Source: Muribaculaceae bacterium (GTDB lineage Bacteria > Bacteroidota > Bacteroidia > Bacteroidales > Muribaculaceae). Taken from it: 11,266 bases of DNA. A program made the position numbers and the translations under genes. This document shows positions 1 through 7,013 of the stretch, piece after piece (position 1 is the first letter of the stretch; each line of letters opens with the position of its first letter). Where the stretch lies: NCBI GenBank assembly GCA_017619255.1, contig JAFZSS010000195.1, positions 1 through 11,266 on the forward strand. Direction: 5' to 3'. Below the pieces are notes generated by a model that was not told the origin of the DNA, ran no database searches, and saw nothing but the letters and a program-made list of their open reading frames with translations.

Positions 1-2007
1 ATCCTGGGTATTATCACACATCGCTTGTGGCATTGCTGGTGGGCTCCCGTCACACTCATCTGCCTGAGTATCATCAACTATCTGCTTCTGTCCCACGGGA
101 CAAAGTCCTCTTCTGAGAGACTTCGTTGGCGCCGCTATTTCATCATCCCGTTGGCAATGGCTGCTTTTGCCCTGGGATGGATATCGGCCAACCTTCATTG
201 TCCACCCCACCTCACCATGGAGCAGCGCAACGGCAGGGTACTCACAGGACGCGTTATCGAGTTGCAGTACACTGATTTCTCCATGCGGATGATGATTGAT
301 CTTCTGGACAGTGATTTGCCCCCTTGCAGAGTCATGGTCAGTACCCGTGGTTGCGATTACACGATGCAGCCAGGCGACCTGGTGGCATGGCAAGCAACTC
401 TTGATGAGATTAATTCCCTGGGCAACCCGGATGAAATGAACTATGCGTCCTACCTGCTTGACAGACATGACATCCGATACCAGCAGCACCTGTCCTTGAA
501 CAAGCTCAAGCATGTGGGGCATTCCCCAACCCTGTCCACACGCATGGCCACTGTCAGGCGTAACCTGAGCATGAAGGTGTTTAATTCGCGGTTGTCTCCT
601 GGTGCTCAGAGGTTTGTCTCAGCGTTGTTGCTTGGTGTGGGAAACGCTATCGACCAATCGACCAGGCAGGAGTTCTCTACTGCCGGCATCGCCCATGTGT
701 TGGCTTTGAGCGGCTTACATGTGGGGTTCATCGCACTCATCATATGGTGGCTTTTATTCCCTCTCGATCACATGAAGCTGAGACGCGTGCGGCTGCTCAT
801 CACACTGGCCGCTATCATGCTGTTTGCCGTTTTCACTGGGCTCTCGCCCAGCGTGGTGCGTGCCACGGTGATGATTGGATGTGTGTTTGCCTCAATGCTT
901 TTCAACAGGCCTTCCGCATCACTCAATAGTCTCGTCCTGGCCGCACTTGTCATTCTGGTGTTCTCTCCGTCGTCACTCTACAGTGTCGGCTTTCAGTTGA
1001 GTTTTATTACTGTTGCTGCGGTGTTGCTGTTTGGACGCCTGTCCGCTTCGCTTAAGAGTAGGCACCCGTGGGTCAACACTGTATCTTCCACAGTCATCAC
1101 CTCACTCGTTGCTATGCTGGCGACGGTGGCCCTGAGCGCGCATTATTTCCATACGGTCTCATTGATGTCGGTGCTATCCAATCTGCTTGTCCTTCCGGTG
1201 TTGCCTGTCTTTATGGTCTTGGGGGCCTTGTTTCTTCTTGTCACAATGGCAGGAATGCATTGGAACTTGCTCGACACGGCAATAGACGGCATATACCGCT
1301 ACATTCGTTGGGCAACCACGATGGTCAACAGCATTCCCGGTTCTCATGTGGGAAATGTTTATGTGAGCGCTACGGGTGTTGTCATTTATTTCATCATTCT
1401 AGGCCTTGTATTGCTGTGGCTTTATCGTCGCAGCTACCGTTATCTTCTTGGGGCTGGATGTGCGCTCGTTGCATTGCTGGCACATTCACTGTGGGTTGAC
1501 ATTAACACCCCACATCAGGGGTTGGTCATCTTTAATGACTACAGTTCAACGCCTCTTCTATATTATAGCGATCACAAGGCCTACTTATGGACACCCGATG
1601 ACGAAGATTGCGACCTTGACGATGTCTCCCGTTATCATAGTGGTTTTCTGGCTCGCCATGCTATCAATCAACTGGTAAATGTACCTGTCGACACAGTCCT
1701 TCACCTCAATGATGCATTGTTCAAGCCACCATATGCCCTCCTGATGGGACATCGTTTCCTGGCTGTGGGTAGTGGCAAGTGGAAACAGGCAACCGCCAGC
1801 GTTCGGTTGCCTGTTGATGACATCATCGTCACTAAACGATACCATGGTACCGCCGCCAAACTGCGCGAACTCTACCAATTTGACCGCCTCATCATTTCTG
1901 GAGCCATGTATGATGCCGTTCCCTTGCTACGCGAGTGTGATTCCCTGTCCATCACTTACCATGACCTATCCAGCGGAGCGGTTATCATCGAAAAAAGCGA
2001 CCCATGA
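1..2007 (+). CDS. comEC: ComEC/Rec2-family DNA uptake channel (5' partial)
   Basis: Polytopic inner-membrane protein of the ComEC/Rec2 family, expected to carry single-stranded DNA across the membrane during natural transformation. The frame is open to the left edge, and the first visible codons already encode a hydrophobic segment, so the TTG at 25 is not a convincing start; 668 codons are visible. Order (numbered from the first visible codon): two N-terminal membrane segments, a soluble DUF4131-like region at about 70-175, then the competence domain with the family hallmark HVLALSGLHVG at about 232-242, LSPSVVRA at about 281-288, and many further membrane helices to about 490. The last 170 residues are soluble and match the position of the metallo-beta-lactamase-like domain of longer ComEC proteins, but no HxHxDH metal-binding motif is visible; a degenerate domain is common in Bacteroidota. 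It converges on glmM, and its last codons form part of a terminator hairpin. Identity is firm; activity in transformation is inferred. Confidence 0.93.
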   Translation: MLGIITHRLWHCWWAPVTLICLSIINYLLLSHGTKSSSERLRWRRYFIIPLAMAAFALGWISANLHCPPHLTMEQRNGRVLTGRVIELQYTDFSMRMMIDLLDSDLPPCRVMVSTRGCDYTMQPGDLVAWQATLDEINSLGNPDEMNYASYLLDRHDIRYQQHLSLNKLKHVGHSPTLSTRMATVRRNLSMKVFNSRLSPGAQRFVSALLLGVGNAIDQSTRQEFSTAGIAHVLALSGLHVGFIALIIWWLLFPLDHMKLRRVRLLITLAAIMLFAVFTGLSPSVVRATVMIGCVFASMLFNRPSASLNSLVLAALVILVFSPSSLYSVGFQLSFITVAAVLLFGRLSASLKSRHPWVNTVSSTVITSLVAMLATVALSAHYFHTVSLMSVLSNLLVLPVLPVFMVLGALFLLVTMAGMHWNLLDTAIDGIYRYIRWATTMVNSIPGSHVGNVYVSATGVVIYFIILGLVLLWLYRRSYRYLLGAGCALVALLAHSLWVDINTPHQGLVIFNDYSSTPLLYYSDHKAYLWTPDDEDCDLDDVSRYHSGFLARHAINQLVNVPVDTVLHLNDALFKPPYALLMGHRFLAVGSGKWKQATASVRLPVDDIIVTKRYHGTAAKLRELYQFDRLIISGAMYDAVPLLRECDSLSITYHDLSSGAVIIEKSDP

Positions 2008-2024
2008 AAAACTACGGGTCGCTT
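1991..2024 (-). terminator. Intrinsic terminator of the glmM-side transcript, overlapping the comEC 3' end
   Basis: Stem AAGCGACCC (1995-2003) pairs perfectly with GGGTCGCTT (2016-2024) around a 12-base loop. Read on the minus strand the hairpin is followed by six T (1996-1991), a standard rho-independent terminator 25 bases past the glmM stop. On the plus strand the stem is followed only by a weak T-rich run (TTCTATTCT), so comEC termination here would be less efficient. The left arm encodes the last residues of ComEC and the comEC stop codon lies in the loop. Confidence 0.85.
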
Positions 2025-2048
2025 CTATTCTGTAGTGTGACAAATAAT

Positions 2049-3434
2049 TCAGATGAGTGAAAGAACTATGGCTTTCACATCATTACCCAATTGCTCTGCC
2101 TCTTGCATGGTATGGGCCTCGCTGTAGATACGGATGATGGGCTCGGTATTACTCTTGCGCAGGTGTACCCAACCGTCGGCAAAGTCAATCTTCACGCCAT
2201 CGATGGTTGTCATCTGTTCACCCTGATAATGCTTCTCCACAGCACGCAATATTGCGTCAACATCCATACCGGGTTTGAGTTCCAGTTTGGTCTTGGCGAT
2301 ACTGTATTGGGGATAAGTCTGCTTCAACTGACTGACGGTCTTGCCGCTGTGGGCCAGCAATGAAAGGAAGAGCGCAACGCCAACAAGGGCATCGCGGCCA
2401 TAGTGGCTGGCGGGATAGATGACACCGCCGTTGCCCTCGCCGCCGATGACAGCACCAGTGCGACGCATCTCGGTGGTGACATTGACCTCACCCACGGCGG
2501 CAGCGGTATAGGAGCAGCCGTGTTTCATGGTCACATCACGCAGTGCGCGCGACGATGACAGGTTGCTCACCGTGGCGCCCGGCGTGTGACTGAGCACATA
2601 ATCCGCCACGGCTACAAGCGTGTACTCCTCGACAAAGAACTCACCGTTTTCCATAATAATGGCCAGACGGTCCACATCGGGATCAACAACAAAGCCCACA
2701 TCGGCCTTTCCTTGCCTCATAAAGTCGCTGATGGCAGTTAGGTTCTCGGGGATTGGTTCGGGCGTGTGTCCGAAGTTTCCGGTGGGGTCACAGAAGAGTT
2801 TCTCCACCTTCTTTACACCTAAGGCTTCAAGCAACAGGGGAATAGCAACACCACCCACAGAGTTGACGGCATCAACAGCCACTGTGAAGTCAGCCTTGCG
2901 GATGGCCTCAACATCAACCAGGTCAAGTGCCAGCACATGGTCAATGTGGCGACGCAGCCAGGTATAGTTCTTCTGCTCACGGCCCAGATAGTCCACATCG
3001 GCATAATCAAAGTCCTCGGCTTCGGCTAAGCGCAGCACTTCTTTCCCTTCTGCATCTGTTAAGAACTCACCGTTATGGTTCAGCAATTTCAAAGCATTCC
3101 ACTGCTTGGGGTTGTGCGAGGCTGTGATGATGATGCCACCACAAGCATGCTCGCCCACCACGGCAAGTTCGGTAGTGGGAGTTGTCGCGAGGCCGATGTT
3201 CACCACATCAAAGCCCATGCCAGTGAGCGTGCCGACAACGGTGTTGAGAACCATACGACCCGACAGGCGAGCGTCGCGTCCAACGACGATGACATTACTT
3301 TTAACAGGCGAGTTGCGGCGCATGAAGGTCGCATAAGCCGAAGTAAACTTAACGATATCGAGCGGCGTGAGGCCATCGCCGGCATTACCGCCGATGGTAC
3401 CGCGAATTCCGGATATTGACTTAATCAATGACAT
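2049..3434 (-). CDS. glmM: Phosphoglucosamine mutase / phosphomannomutase-family phosphohexomutase (GlmM-like)
   Basis: Alpha-D-phosphohexomutase of 461 residues, the usual family length. Predicted to interconvert glucosamine-6-phosphate and glucosamine-1-phosphate in the cytoplasm, the step toward UDP-GlcNAc for peptidoglycan and lipopolysaccharide. All four active-site signatures are present: the phosphoserine loop TASHNP with Ser106, the magnesium loop DPDVDR at 251-256, the sugar-recognition loop GEGNGG at 332-337 and the phosphate-binding loop RKSNTEPIIR at 426-435. The N-terminus MSLIKSISGIRGT is typical and fixes the start. The sugar loop is not the GEQSGH form of classical proteobacterial GlmM, so specificity for mannose or glucose phosphates cannot be excluded; the GlmM assignment is by family resemblance. 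It is the last gene of the minus-strand cluster, 56 bases after the lipoprotein gene and just before a strong terminator. Confidence 0.9.
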   Translation of the reverse strand: MSLIKSISGIRGTIGGNAGDGLTPLDIVKFTSAYATFMRRNSPVKSNVIVVGRDARLSGRMVLNTVVGTLTGMGFDVVNIGLATTPTTELAVVGEHACGGIIITASHNPKQWNALKLLNHNGEFLTDAEGKEVLRLAEAEDFDYADVDYLGREQKNYTWLRRHIDHVLALDLVDVEAIRKADFTVAVDAVNSVGGVAIPLLLEALGVKKVEKLFCDPTGNFGHTPEPIPENLTAISDFMRQGKADVGFVVDPDVDRLAIIMENGEFFVEEYTLVAVADYVLSHTPGATVSNLSSSRALRDVTMKHGCSYTAAAVGEVNVTTEMRRTGAVIGGEGNGGVIYPASHYGRDALVGVALFLSLLAHSGKTVSQLKQTYPQYSIAKTKLELKPGMDVDAILRAVEKHYQGEQMTTIDGVKIDFADGWVHLRKSNTEPIIRIYSEAHTMQEAEQLGNDVKAIVLSLI

Positions 3435-3458
3435 TATTTATGGAGTTTGAAGTTAGGT

Positions 3459-3474
3459 GTTGGCATCCGCCAAC
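3459..3474 (-). other. Intergenic hairpin between the lipoprotein gene and glmM
   Basis: A perfect six-pair stem, GTTGGC (3459-3464) with GCCAAC (3469-3474), closes a four-base loop. It sits in the 56-base gap upstream of the glmM start. It has no T tract on either strand, so it is not a standard terminator. It could be an mRNA processing or stability element, or a chance structure. Confidence 0.45.
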
Positions 3475-3490
3475 TACTGGGGACTAAAAA

Positions 3491-4069
3491 CTATATCTGG
3501 CTATGATAGTAACGCACATGGAAGAAGAACGGCATCACATAAGAAATCTCACTTGTGAAGCCATACTGTGACTTGATGATGAGGTTGACCTCGCACTCGA
3601 CACCCAAGAAGAGCAGCGGATACTGCAAGCCATATCCCCATTGTGACGAGGAAGGTAAGGTATAGTCTTTAAAATTGAAACTGCACGATACCGCATCCAT
3701 CGTGTTCTCATTGCCACTGTAAACCTGCCAGGTGCCATCGGCATACCAGGTCGAGAGACTGTAGCGGGAGTAACGGAAATATATGGGCTCGCTATCCTTG
3801 GCCTTATCGTTCAGGTCACCGGGATCGAGCACTTGCATATATACATTACCATCGGGATCAATGCGGTAGAAGGGAGCATCGGGCCCCGATTCAAATACCG
3901 AGTCTTCTGGAATGGACATCACGACACGGTGATTAGCCAAGTAAGCATTCACAGCGTTGCGCTCCTCATTGAGGCGGTCGGCGTAACTCTGGTCTTCATT
4001 GCATGCTGTAAGCAACATGAGGGCAAGCATGCCCATTGACATCACGAAAGTAAAAACACTCTTTCTCAT
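3491..4069 (-). CDS. Small lipoprotein, FKBP-like / DUF4827 type
   Basis: A 192-residue predicted lipoprotein. The N-terminus has two basic residues, a hydrophobic stretch (about 5-20) and the lipobox LLTAC, with Cys23 as the lipidated residue, so the mature protein should be anchored in the outer or inner membrane facing the periplasm. The C-terminal half (about 130-190, with a GYGLQYPLLFLGVECEV segment) recalls FKBP-type peptidyl-prolyl isomerase folds but is divergent. Its size, lipobox and position between an NrnA-like gene and a phosphoglucosamine mutase fit the Bacteroidota DUF4827 family; this family call is from memory of context and general resemblance. Only two bases separate the nrnA stop from this ATG, which suggests translational coupling. 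Isomerase activity is not supported by recognisable catalytic residues; function is unknown. Confidence 0.75.
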   Translation of the reverse strand: MRKSVFTFVMSMGMLALMLLTACNEDQSYADRLNEERNAVNAYLANHRVVMSIPEDSVFESGPDAPFYRIDPDGNVYMQVLDPGDLNDKAKDSEPIYFRYSRYSLSTWYADGTWQVYSGNENTMDAVSCSFNFKDYTLPSSSQWGYGLQYPLLFLGVECEVNLIIKSQYGFTSEISYVMPFFFHVRYYHSQI

Positions 4070-4071
4070 TA

Positions 4072-5127
4072 TTATTGTTCTTGTGTTGATGTTTGTTCTG
4101 ATTTATCTTGCACGGGGAAAAGGTCGGACAGCACTTGGTAGAAAACAGCCACAGCATCATCTATGGTACCTATGAAGTCTCCCCCTGCGGCATTCTCGTG
4201 ACCGCCGCCATTGAAATAGCGTGTACAAATATCGCTCACCGAGAAATCGCCCTGTGAACGGCACGACACCTTGACCTTGTCGGCATCCTCACGCATGAAG
4301 ACGCTCCAATAGATTCCCGGGATGGCAAGGGGTTTGTTGACCAATGTCTCGGTATCGCCACGGTTATAGTTGAAGCGTTCCAGTTCGGTCTTGTCGAGCA
4401 CGATGAGTGCGGCGCCTTGATCAGGGAACAGCTGCATTTTCTCACTGATGGCATATCCCTGAAGTCGCAGGCTGTCGGCGCTGAAAGTGTTCATCGCCCT
4501 GTTATATAGCGTGATGCGGTCGATGTGGCGTCGCATGATCGAAGCCAGTATCTCATAGAACTCCGGATTGTCGCAACTGTAGGCGAAACCACCGGTATCG
4601 GTTGTGAGTCCCACATACAGGCAGCTGGCCACCTGCCGGTCCATCAGACGCAGCAACCCCATTTGCATCATCACCCTGAAGACCAGCTCGCATGTTGAAG
4701 AAACCTCGGGATGTGAGATTGAAATGTCAAATATGTCCTCGGGGTTGAGGTGATGGTCGATGAGTACACGCTTGACCTTGAGCGGCTCAATGATCTCTCC
4801 CAAGCGGTCAATGCGGTGCAGGGAGTTGAAGTCGAGACAAAAGATGAGCTGCGCTTCATTCAGCACATGCTTGGCACGCAGTTCTTGCCTTGTAAAAACA
4901 ACGATATCTCGCACACCGGGAATGAACTCCAATGCTTTTGGCGCCATATCAGGAGTGACGACAACAGCCTCTTTTCCCATGCGCCGCAGCACATGGCACA
5001 AAGCTAGCGTCGAGCCTAAGGCATCTCCATCAGGTGACTTATGACAAGTGATGGCAATGCGCTGCACGCTACCAATGAGGGCTTGCAGTTTTATCAGTAA
5101 TGTGTCGTCGATGATATGACTAATCAT
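4072..5127 (-). CDS. nrnA: DHH/DHHA1 phosphoesterase, NrnA-like (nanoRNase / pAp phosphatase)
   Basis: Cytoplasmic DHH-DHHA1 phosphoesterase of 351 residues. NrnA-type enzymes degrade RNA oligonucleotides of a few residues and remove the 3' phosphate of pAp, a by-product of sulfur metabolism. The DHH domain carries all expected metal ligands: HKSPDGDA with His29, Asp33 and Asp35; Asp99 in CLDFNS; the namesake Asp124-His125-His126 in LIDHH; and Asp177 in TTDTGG. The DHHA1 substrate domain ends with the glycine-rich GGGHENAAGG at 307-316, preceded by the Arg290-Ser291 pair expected near the substrate. Length and motif spacing are ordinary for NrnA. A low-complexity tail rich in Gln, Thr and Glu follows. 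The start at 5127 places a Bacteroidota-type promoter 22 bases upstream. Exact substrate preference (nanoRNA, pAp or a cyclic-dinucleotide product such as pApA) cannot be read from sequence. Confidence 0.9.
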   Translation of the reverse strand: MISHIIDDTLLIKLQALIGSVQRIAITCHKSPDGDALGSTLALCHVLRRMGKEAVVVTPDMAPKALEFIPGVRDIVVFTRQELRAKHVLNEAQLIFCLDFNSLHRIDRLGEIIEPLKVKRVLIDHHLNPEDIFDISISHPEVSSTCELVFRVMMQMGLLRLMDRQVASCLYVGLTTDTGGFAYSCDNPEFYEILASIMRRHIDRITLYNRAMNTFSADSLRLQGYAISEKMQLFPDQGAALIVLDKTELERFNYNRGDTETLVNKPLAIPGIYWSVFMREDADKVKVSCRSQGDFSVSDICTRYFNGGGHENAAGGDFIGTIDDAVAVFYQVLSDLFPVQDKSEQTSTQEQ

Positions 5128-5148
5128 TGTTTATTTCACATGAATTGG

Positions 5149-5183
5149 CAAAATTACTGCTTTTTCACTAATTCATGACCAAA
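5149..5183 (-). promoter_or_regulatory. Candidate Bacteroidota promoter for nrnA
   Basis: On the minus strand TAATTTTG (5156-5149) matches the Bacteroidota -7 consensus TAnnTTTG exactly, and TTTG (5183-5180) lies 23 bases upstream as a possible -33 box, slightly wider than the usual spacing of about 19-21. The start codon is 21 bases downstream. An 8-base inverted repeat, CATGAATT (5139-5146) and AATTCATG (5170-5177), brackets the -7 box. Confidence 0.5.
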
Positions 5184-5211
5184 TCCTACGATTAATTAAA
5201 GTTAATATTCC

Positions 5212-6138
5212 TCACCGCCCTAGGAGGTTCAAGCGCACAAAGACAGGATAGTGGTCTGAGGGTTGGCGTCGTGAATACTTGCTGAACGAGATCTCCTGTG
5301 GTGCATCGTGGCCCTTGAGTTGTTCGGCCGAATTATCGTCAGCAGTCCAGTAGCCGTTGGTGAGGACACCATAGGATTCCACCTGTAGCTGCGGCGACAC
5401 AAAGATGTGGTCGATGCGGCTGTCGGTATATAGTTCAGGGTCAAACGAGTTAAATGTGCCATTTTCGGCAAAGCGAAGGCGTGAAGCCAGGAAAGAGTCC
5501 TTCAACAGGCCAGAATTGGTGAATATCGTATAGATCTCGTCTTTCTGGTCCACATTGAAGTCCCCCGTGACAACGACGGGCGCACCCTGAGCAATCTCAC
5601 GGATTTTGCAGACGATAAGTTTGGCCGCCTCTCGGCGAGCTACAACGCCCACATGATCCATGTGAAGATTAAAGAAGTAGAACGCTTCATCGTCGGTTGC
5701 AGTCTGTCCGGTAAATTTTCCCCAGGTGCAGATGCGCACACAGGCCGCATCCCACCCCAAGCCAGGGCGGTCAGGTGTCTCGCTGAGCCAGAAATGTCCC
5801 TGGTCAAGCAGCCGCAGGCGGTCGGTCTTGTAGAAAACGGCCTCATACTCGCCACCTGTCTTACCGTCGTCACGCCCCACACCGATGTAGTCATAACCAT
5901 CCAAACGCTCCAGCATGTCCATCAACTGGCCATGAAGCACCTCTTGCGCCCCGAAGATGTCAGGCGACATGAAGTTCACCTGGTCACAGATGACCTGACA
6001 ACGCTTGCCCCACACATTGCCCTTGACACTGTCACCGTCATTCTTGTAACGGATGTTGTAAGAACCCACAAGCATCTGAGCTGACAACTGCATCGCCACA
6101 CATGCAAAAAGCATGAATGAGAGAAAGAATCTTTTCAT
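5212..6138 (-). CDS. Exported endonuclease/exonuclease/phosphatase-family metal-dependent hydrolase
   Basis: A 308-residue protein with a signal peptide (MKRFFLSFMLFACVAMQLSA, cleavage probably near residue 20) and a complete endonuclease/exonuclease/phosphatase (DNase I-like) fold, so it should act in the periplasm or outside the cell. Catalytic motifs in order: Asn28 in SYNIRY, Glu66 in GAQE, His159 and Asp161 in NLHMDH, Asp193 and Asn195 in TGDFN, Asp243-His244 in RIDHIF, and Asp295-His296 in PSDHYP. The family cleaves phosphodiester or phosphomonoester bonds in nucleic acids, inositol phosphates or sphingomyelin; the substrate here is unknown. A longer frame begins at 6255, but its extra 39 residues are not signal-like and would cover the promoter, so the internal ATG at 6138 is preferred. 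No terminator is visible before nrnA, 84 bases downstream, so read-through is possible. Confidence 0.88.
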   Translation of the reverse strand: MKRFFLSFMLFACVAMQLSAQMLVGSYNIRYKNDGDSVKGNVWGKRCQVICDQVNFMSPDIFGAQEVLHGQLMDMLERLDGYDYIGVGRDDGKTGGEYEAVFYKTDRLRLLDQGHFWLSETPDRPGLGWDAACVRICTWGKFTGQTATDDEAFYFFNLHMDHVGVVARREAAKLIVCKIREIAQGAPVVVTGDFNVDQKDEIYTIFTNSGLLKDSFLASRLRFAENGTFNSFDPELYTDSRIDHIFVSPQLQVESYGVLTNGYWTADDNSAEQLKGHDAPQEISFSKYSRRQPSDHYPVFVRLNLLGR

Positions 6139-6167
6139 TTTGGTCTTATATGGATGATTTGTTTGGG

Positions 6168-6201
6168 CAAAAATAGTCATTTTTAAGCAGAAGGGTTGCA
6201 A
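6168..6201 (-). promoter_or_regulatory. Candidate promoter for the exported hydrolase gene
   Basis: On the minus strand TATTTTTG (6175-6168) fits TAnnTTTG, and TTG (6201-6199) lies 23 bases upstream. The preferred ATG at 6138 is 29 bases downstream of the -7 box, giving a plausible short leader and supporting the start choice. Confidence 0.5.
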
Positions 6202-6226
6202 GAATGTAGGAAAATCGGTAATTTTG
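6196..6226 (+). promoter_or_regulatory. Candidate promoter for the MgtC-family / antiporter operon
   Basis: TTG (6196-6198) and TAATTTTG (6219-6226) are separated by 20 bases, a good match to the Bacteroidota -33/-7 pattern. The MgtC-family ATG lies 33 bases downstream. Its upstream box directly abuts that of the divergent promoter, sharing TTGCAA at 6196-6201. Confidence 0.6.
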
Positions 6227-6259
6227 TAGTTTAAATGTATAAGAAAAATAGCCACGATT

Positions 6260-6976
6260 ATGCTGGAAAATATTTACAACGATATCATTAGCCCCGATGT
6301 GAATCTGGCCGGGGCTATCACCAAGTTGGTATTGAGTCTGTTGCTGGGTGCCACTATCGGCATTGAGCGTCGTCGCAAGGGGCAGATTGCCGGACTGCGC
6401 ACATTTGCCCTCATCTCGATGGGTGCCACGCTGGCGATGCTGATTTCCATCTATATCCCTCAAGTGTATCTCGGACTCAAGAATGGCGACCCCGGACGCA
6501 TCGCCGCCCAGGTGGTGAGCGGTGTGGGTTTCCTGGGTGCTGGAGCCATCATTCAGATGAAAGGCTCGGTGCGTGGTCTGACCACGGCAGCGGGCATCTG
6601 GATGACTGCCTGCATCGGCTTGGCTGTGGGTGCGGGCATGTACCTTATTTCCATCATCGCTACCCTGCTTATCATCTTCATTCTAGTCCACATCGAGCGC
6701 ATTGAGCAGCGGTACAACTTCCTGTGGGAATCCAAAATCATCCGCGTCAGGGTGCCTGGCATCCTCAACGACATCCAACCCATTCGTGATATCATCACGG
6801 ACAATGAGGTTCACATCAGCGATGAGTTCATGAAGTATGACTACGAGAACCAGCAGACCATTGTGAACTTCATGGTGCGCAGCAAGAACAGCGTGAACGC
6901 GCCATCCTTATTCAAAGCCATCAAGGACGAGAGCGATGCCGTATCCATTACCATCACCAACGAGATGAATATGTAA
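6260..6976 (+). CDS. MgtC/SapB-family inner-membrane protein
   Basis: A 238-residue MgtC/SapB-family protein. The N-terminal membrane domain (about 18-146) carries the family signatures: GATIGIERRRKGQIAGLRT at about 30-48, then RIAAQVVSGVGFLGAGAI at about 80-97 and VRGLTTAAGIW at about 104-114, with about five hydrophobic helices. The C-terminal part (about 158-238) is soluble and resembles the ACT-like regulatory domain of longer MgtC proteins. In Salmonella and Mycobacterium, MgtC helps growth at low magnesium and inhibits or modulates F-type ATP synthase; in commensal Bacteroidota the role is not established. The start at 6260 has a promoter-like sequence 33 bases upstream. The antiporter gene follows after 37 bases with no terminator, suggesting co-transcription and a shared role in ion homeostasis. 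Confidence 0.9.
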   Translation: MLENIYNDIISPDVNLAGAITKLVLSLLLGATIGIERRRKGQIAGLRTFALISMGATLAMLISIYIPQVYLGLKNGDPGRIAAQVVSGVGFLGAGAIIQMKGSVRGLTTAAGIWMTACIGLAVGAGMYLISIIATLLIIFILVHIERIEQRYNFLWESKIIRVRVPGILNDIQPIRDIITDNEVHISDEFMKYDYENQQTIVNFMVRSKNSVNAPSLFKAIKDESDAVSITITNEMNM

Positions 6977-7013
6977 GAAAAATCAATTCTTCATTAATGT
7001 ACCCACATCGTAG

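Noticed and set aside
25..27. TTG at 25 as the comEC start codon
   Set aside because: The frame is open to the window edge and the codons before it extend a hydrophobic segment expected inside ComEC, so the gene most likely begins upstream.
2091..3419. Several plus-strand frames of 60-115 codons antisense to glmM
   Set aside because: They lack motifs and overlap a gene with all four phosphohexomutase signatures on the other strand.
6139..6255. Extended N-terminus for the exported hydrolase, starting at 6255
   Set aside because: The additional 39 residues would bury an obvious signal peptide and overlap the divergent promoter region; the ATG at 6138 is better.
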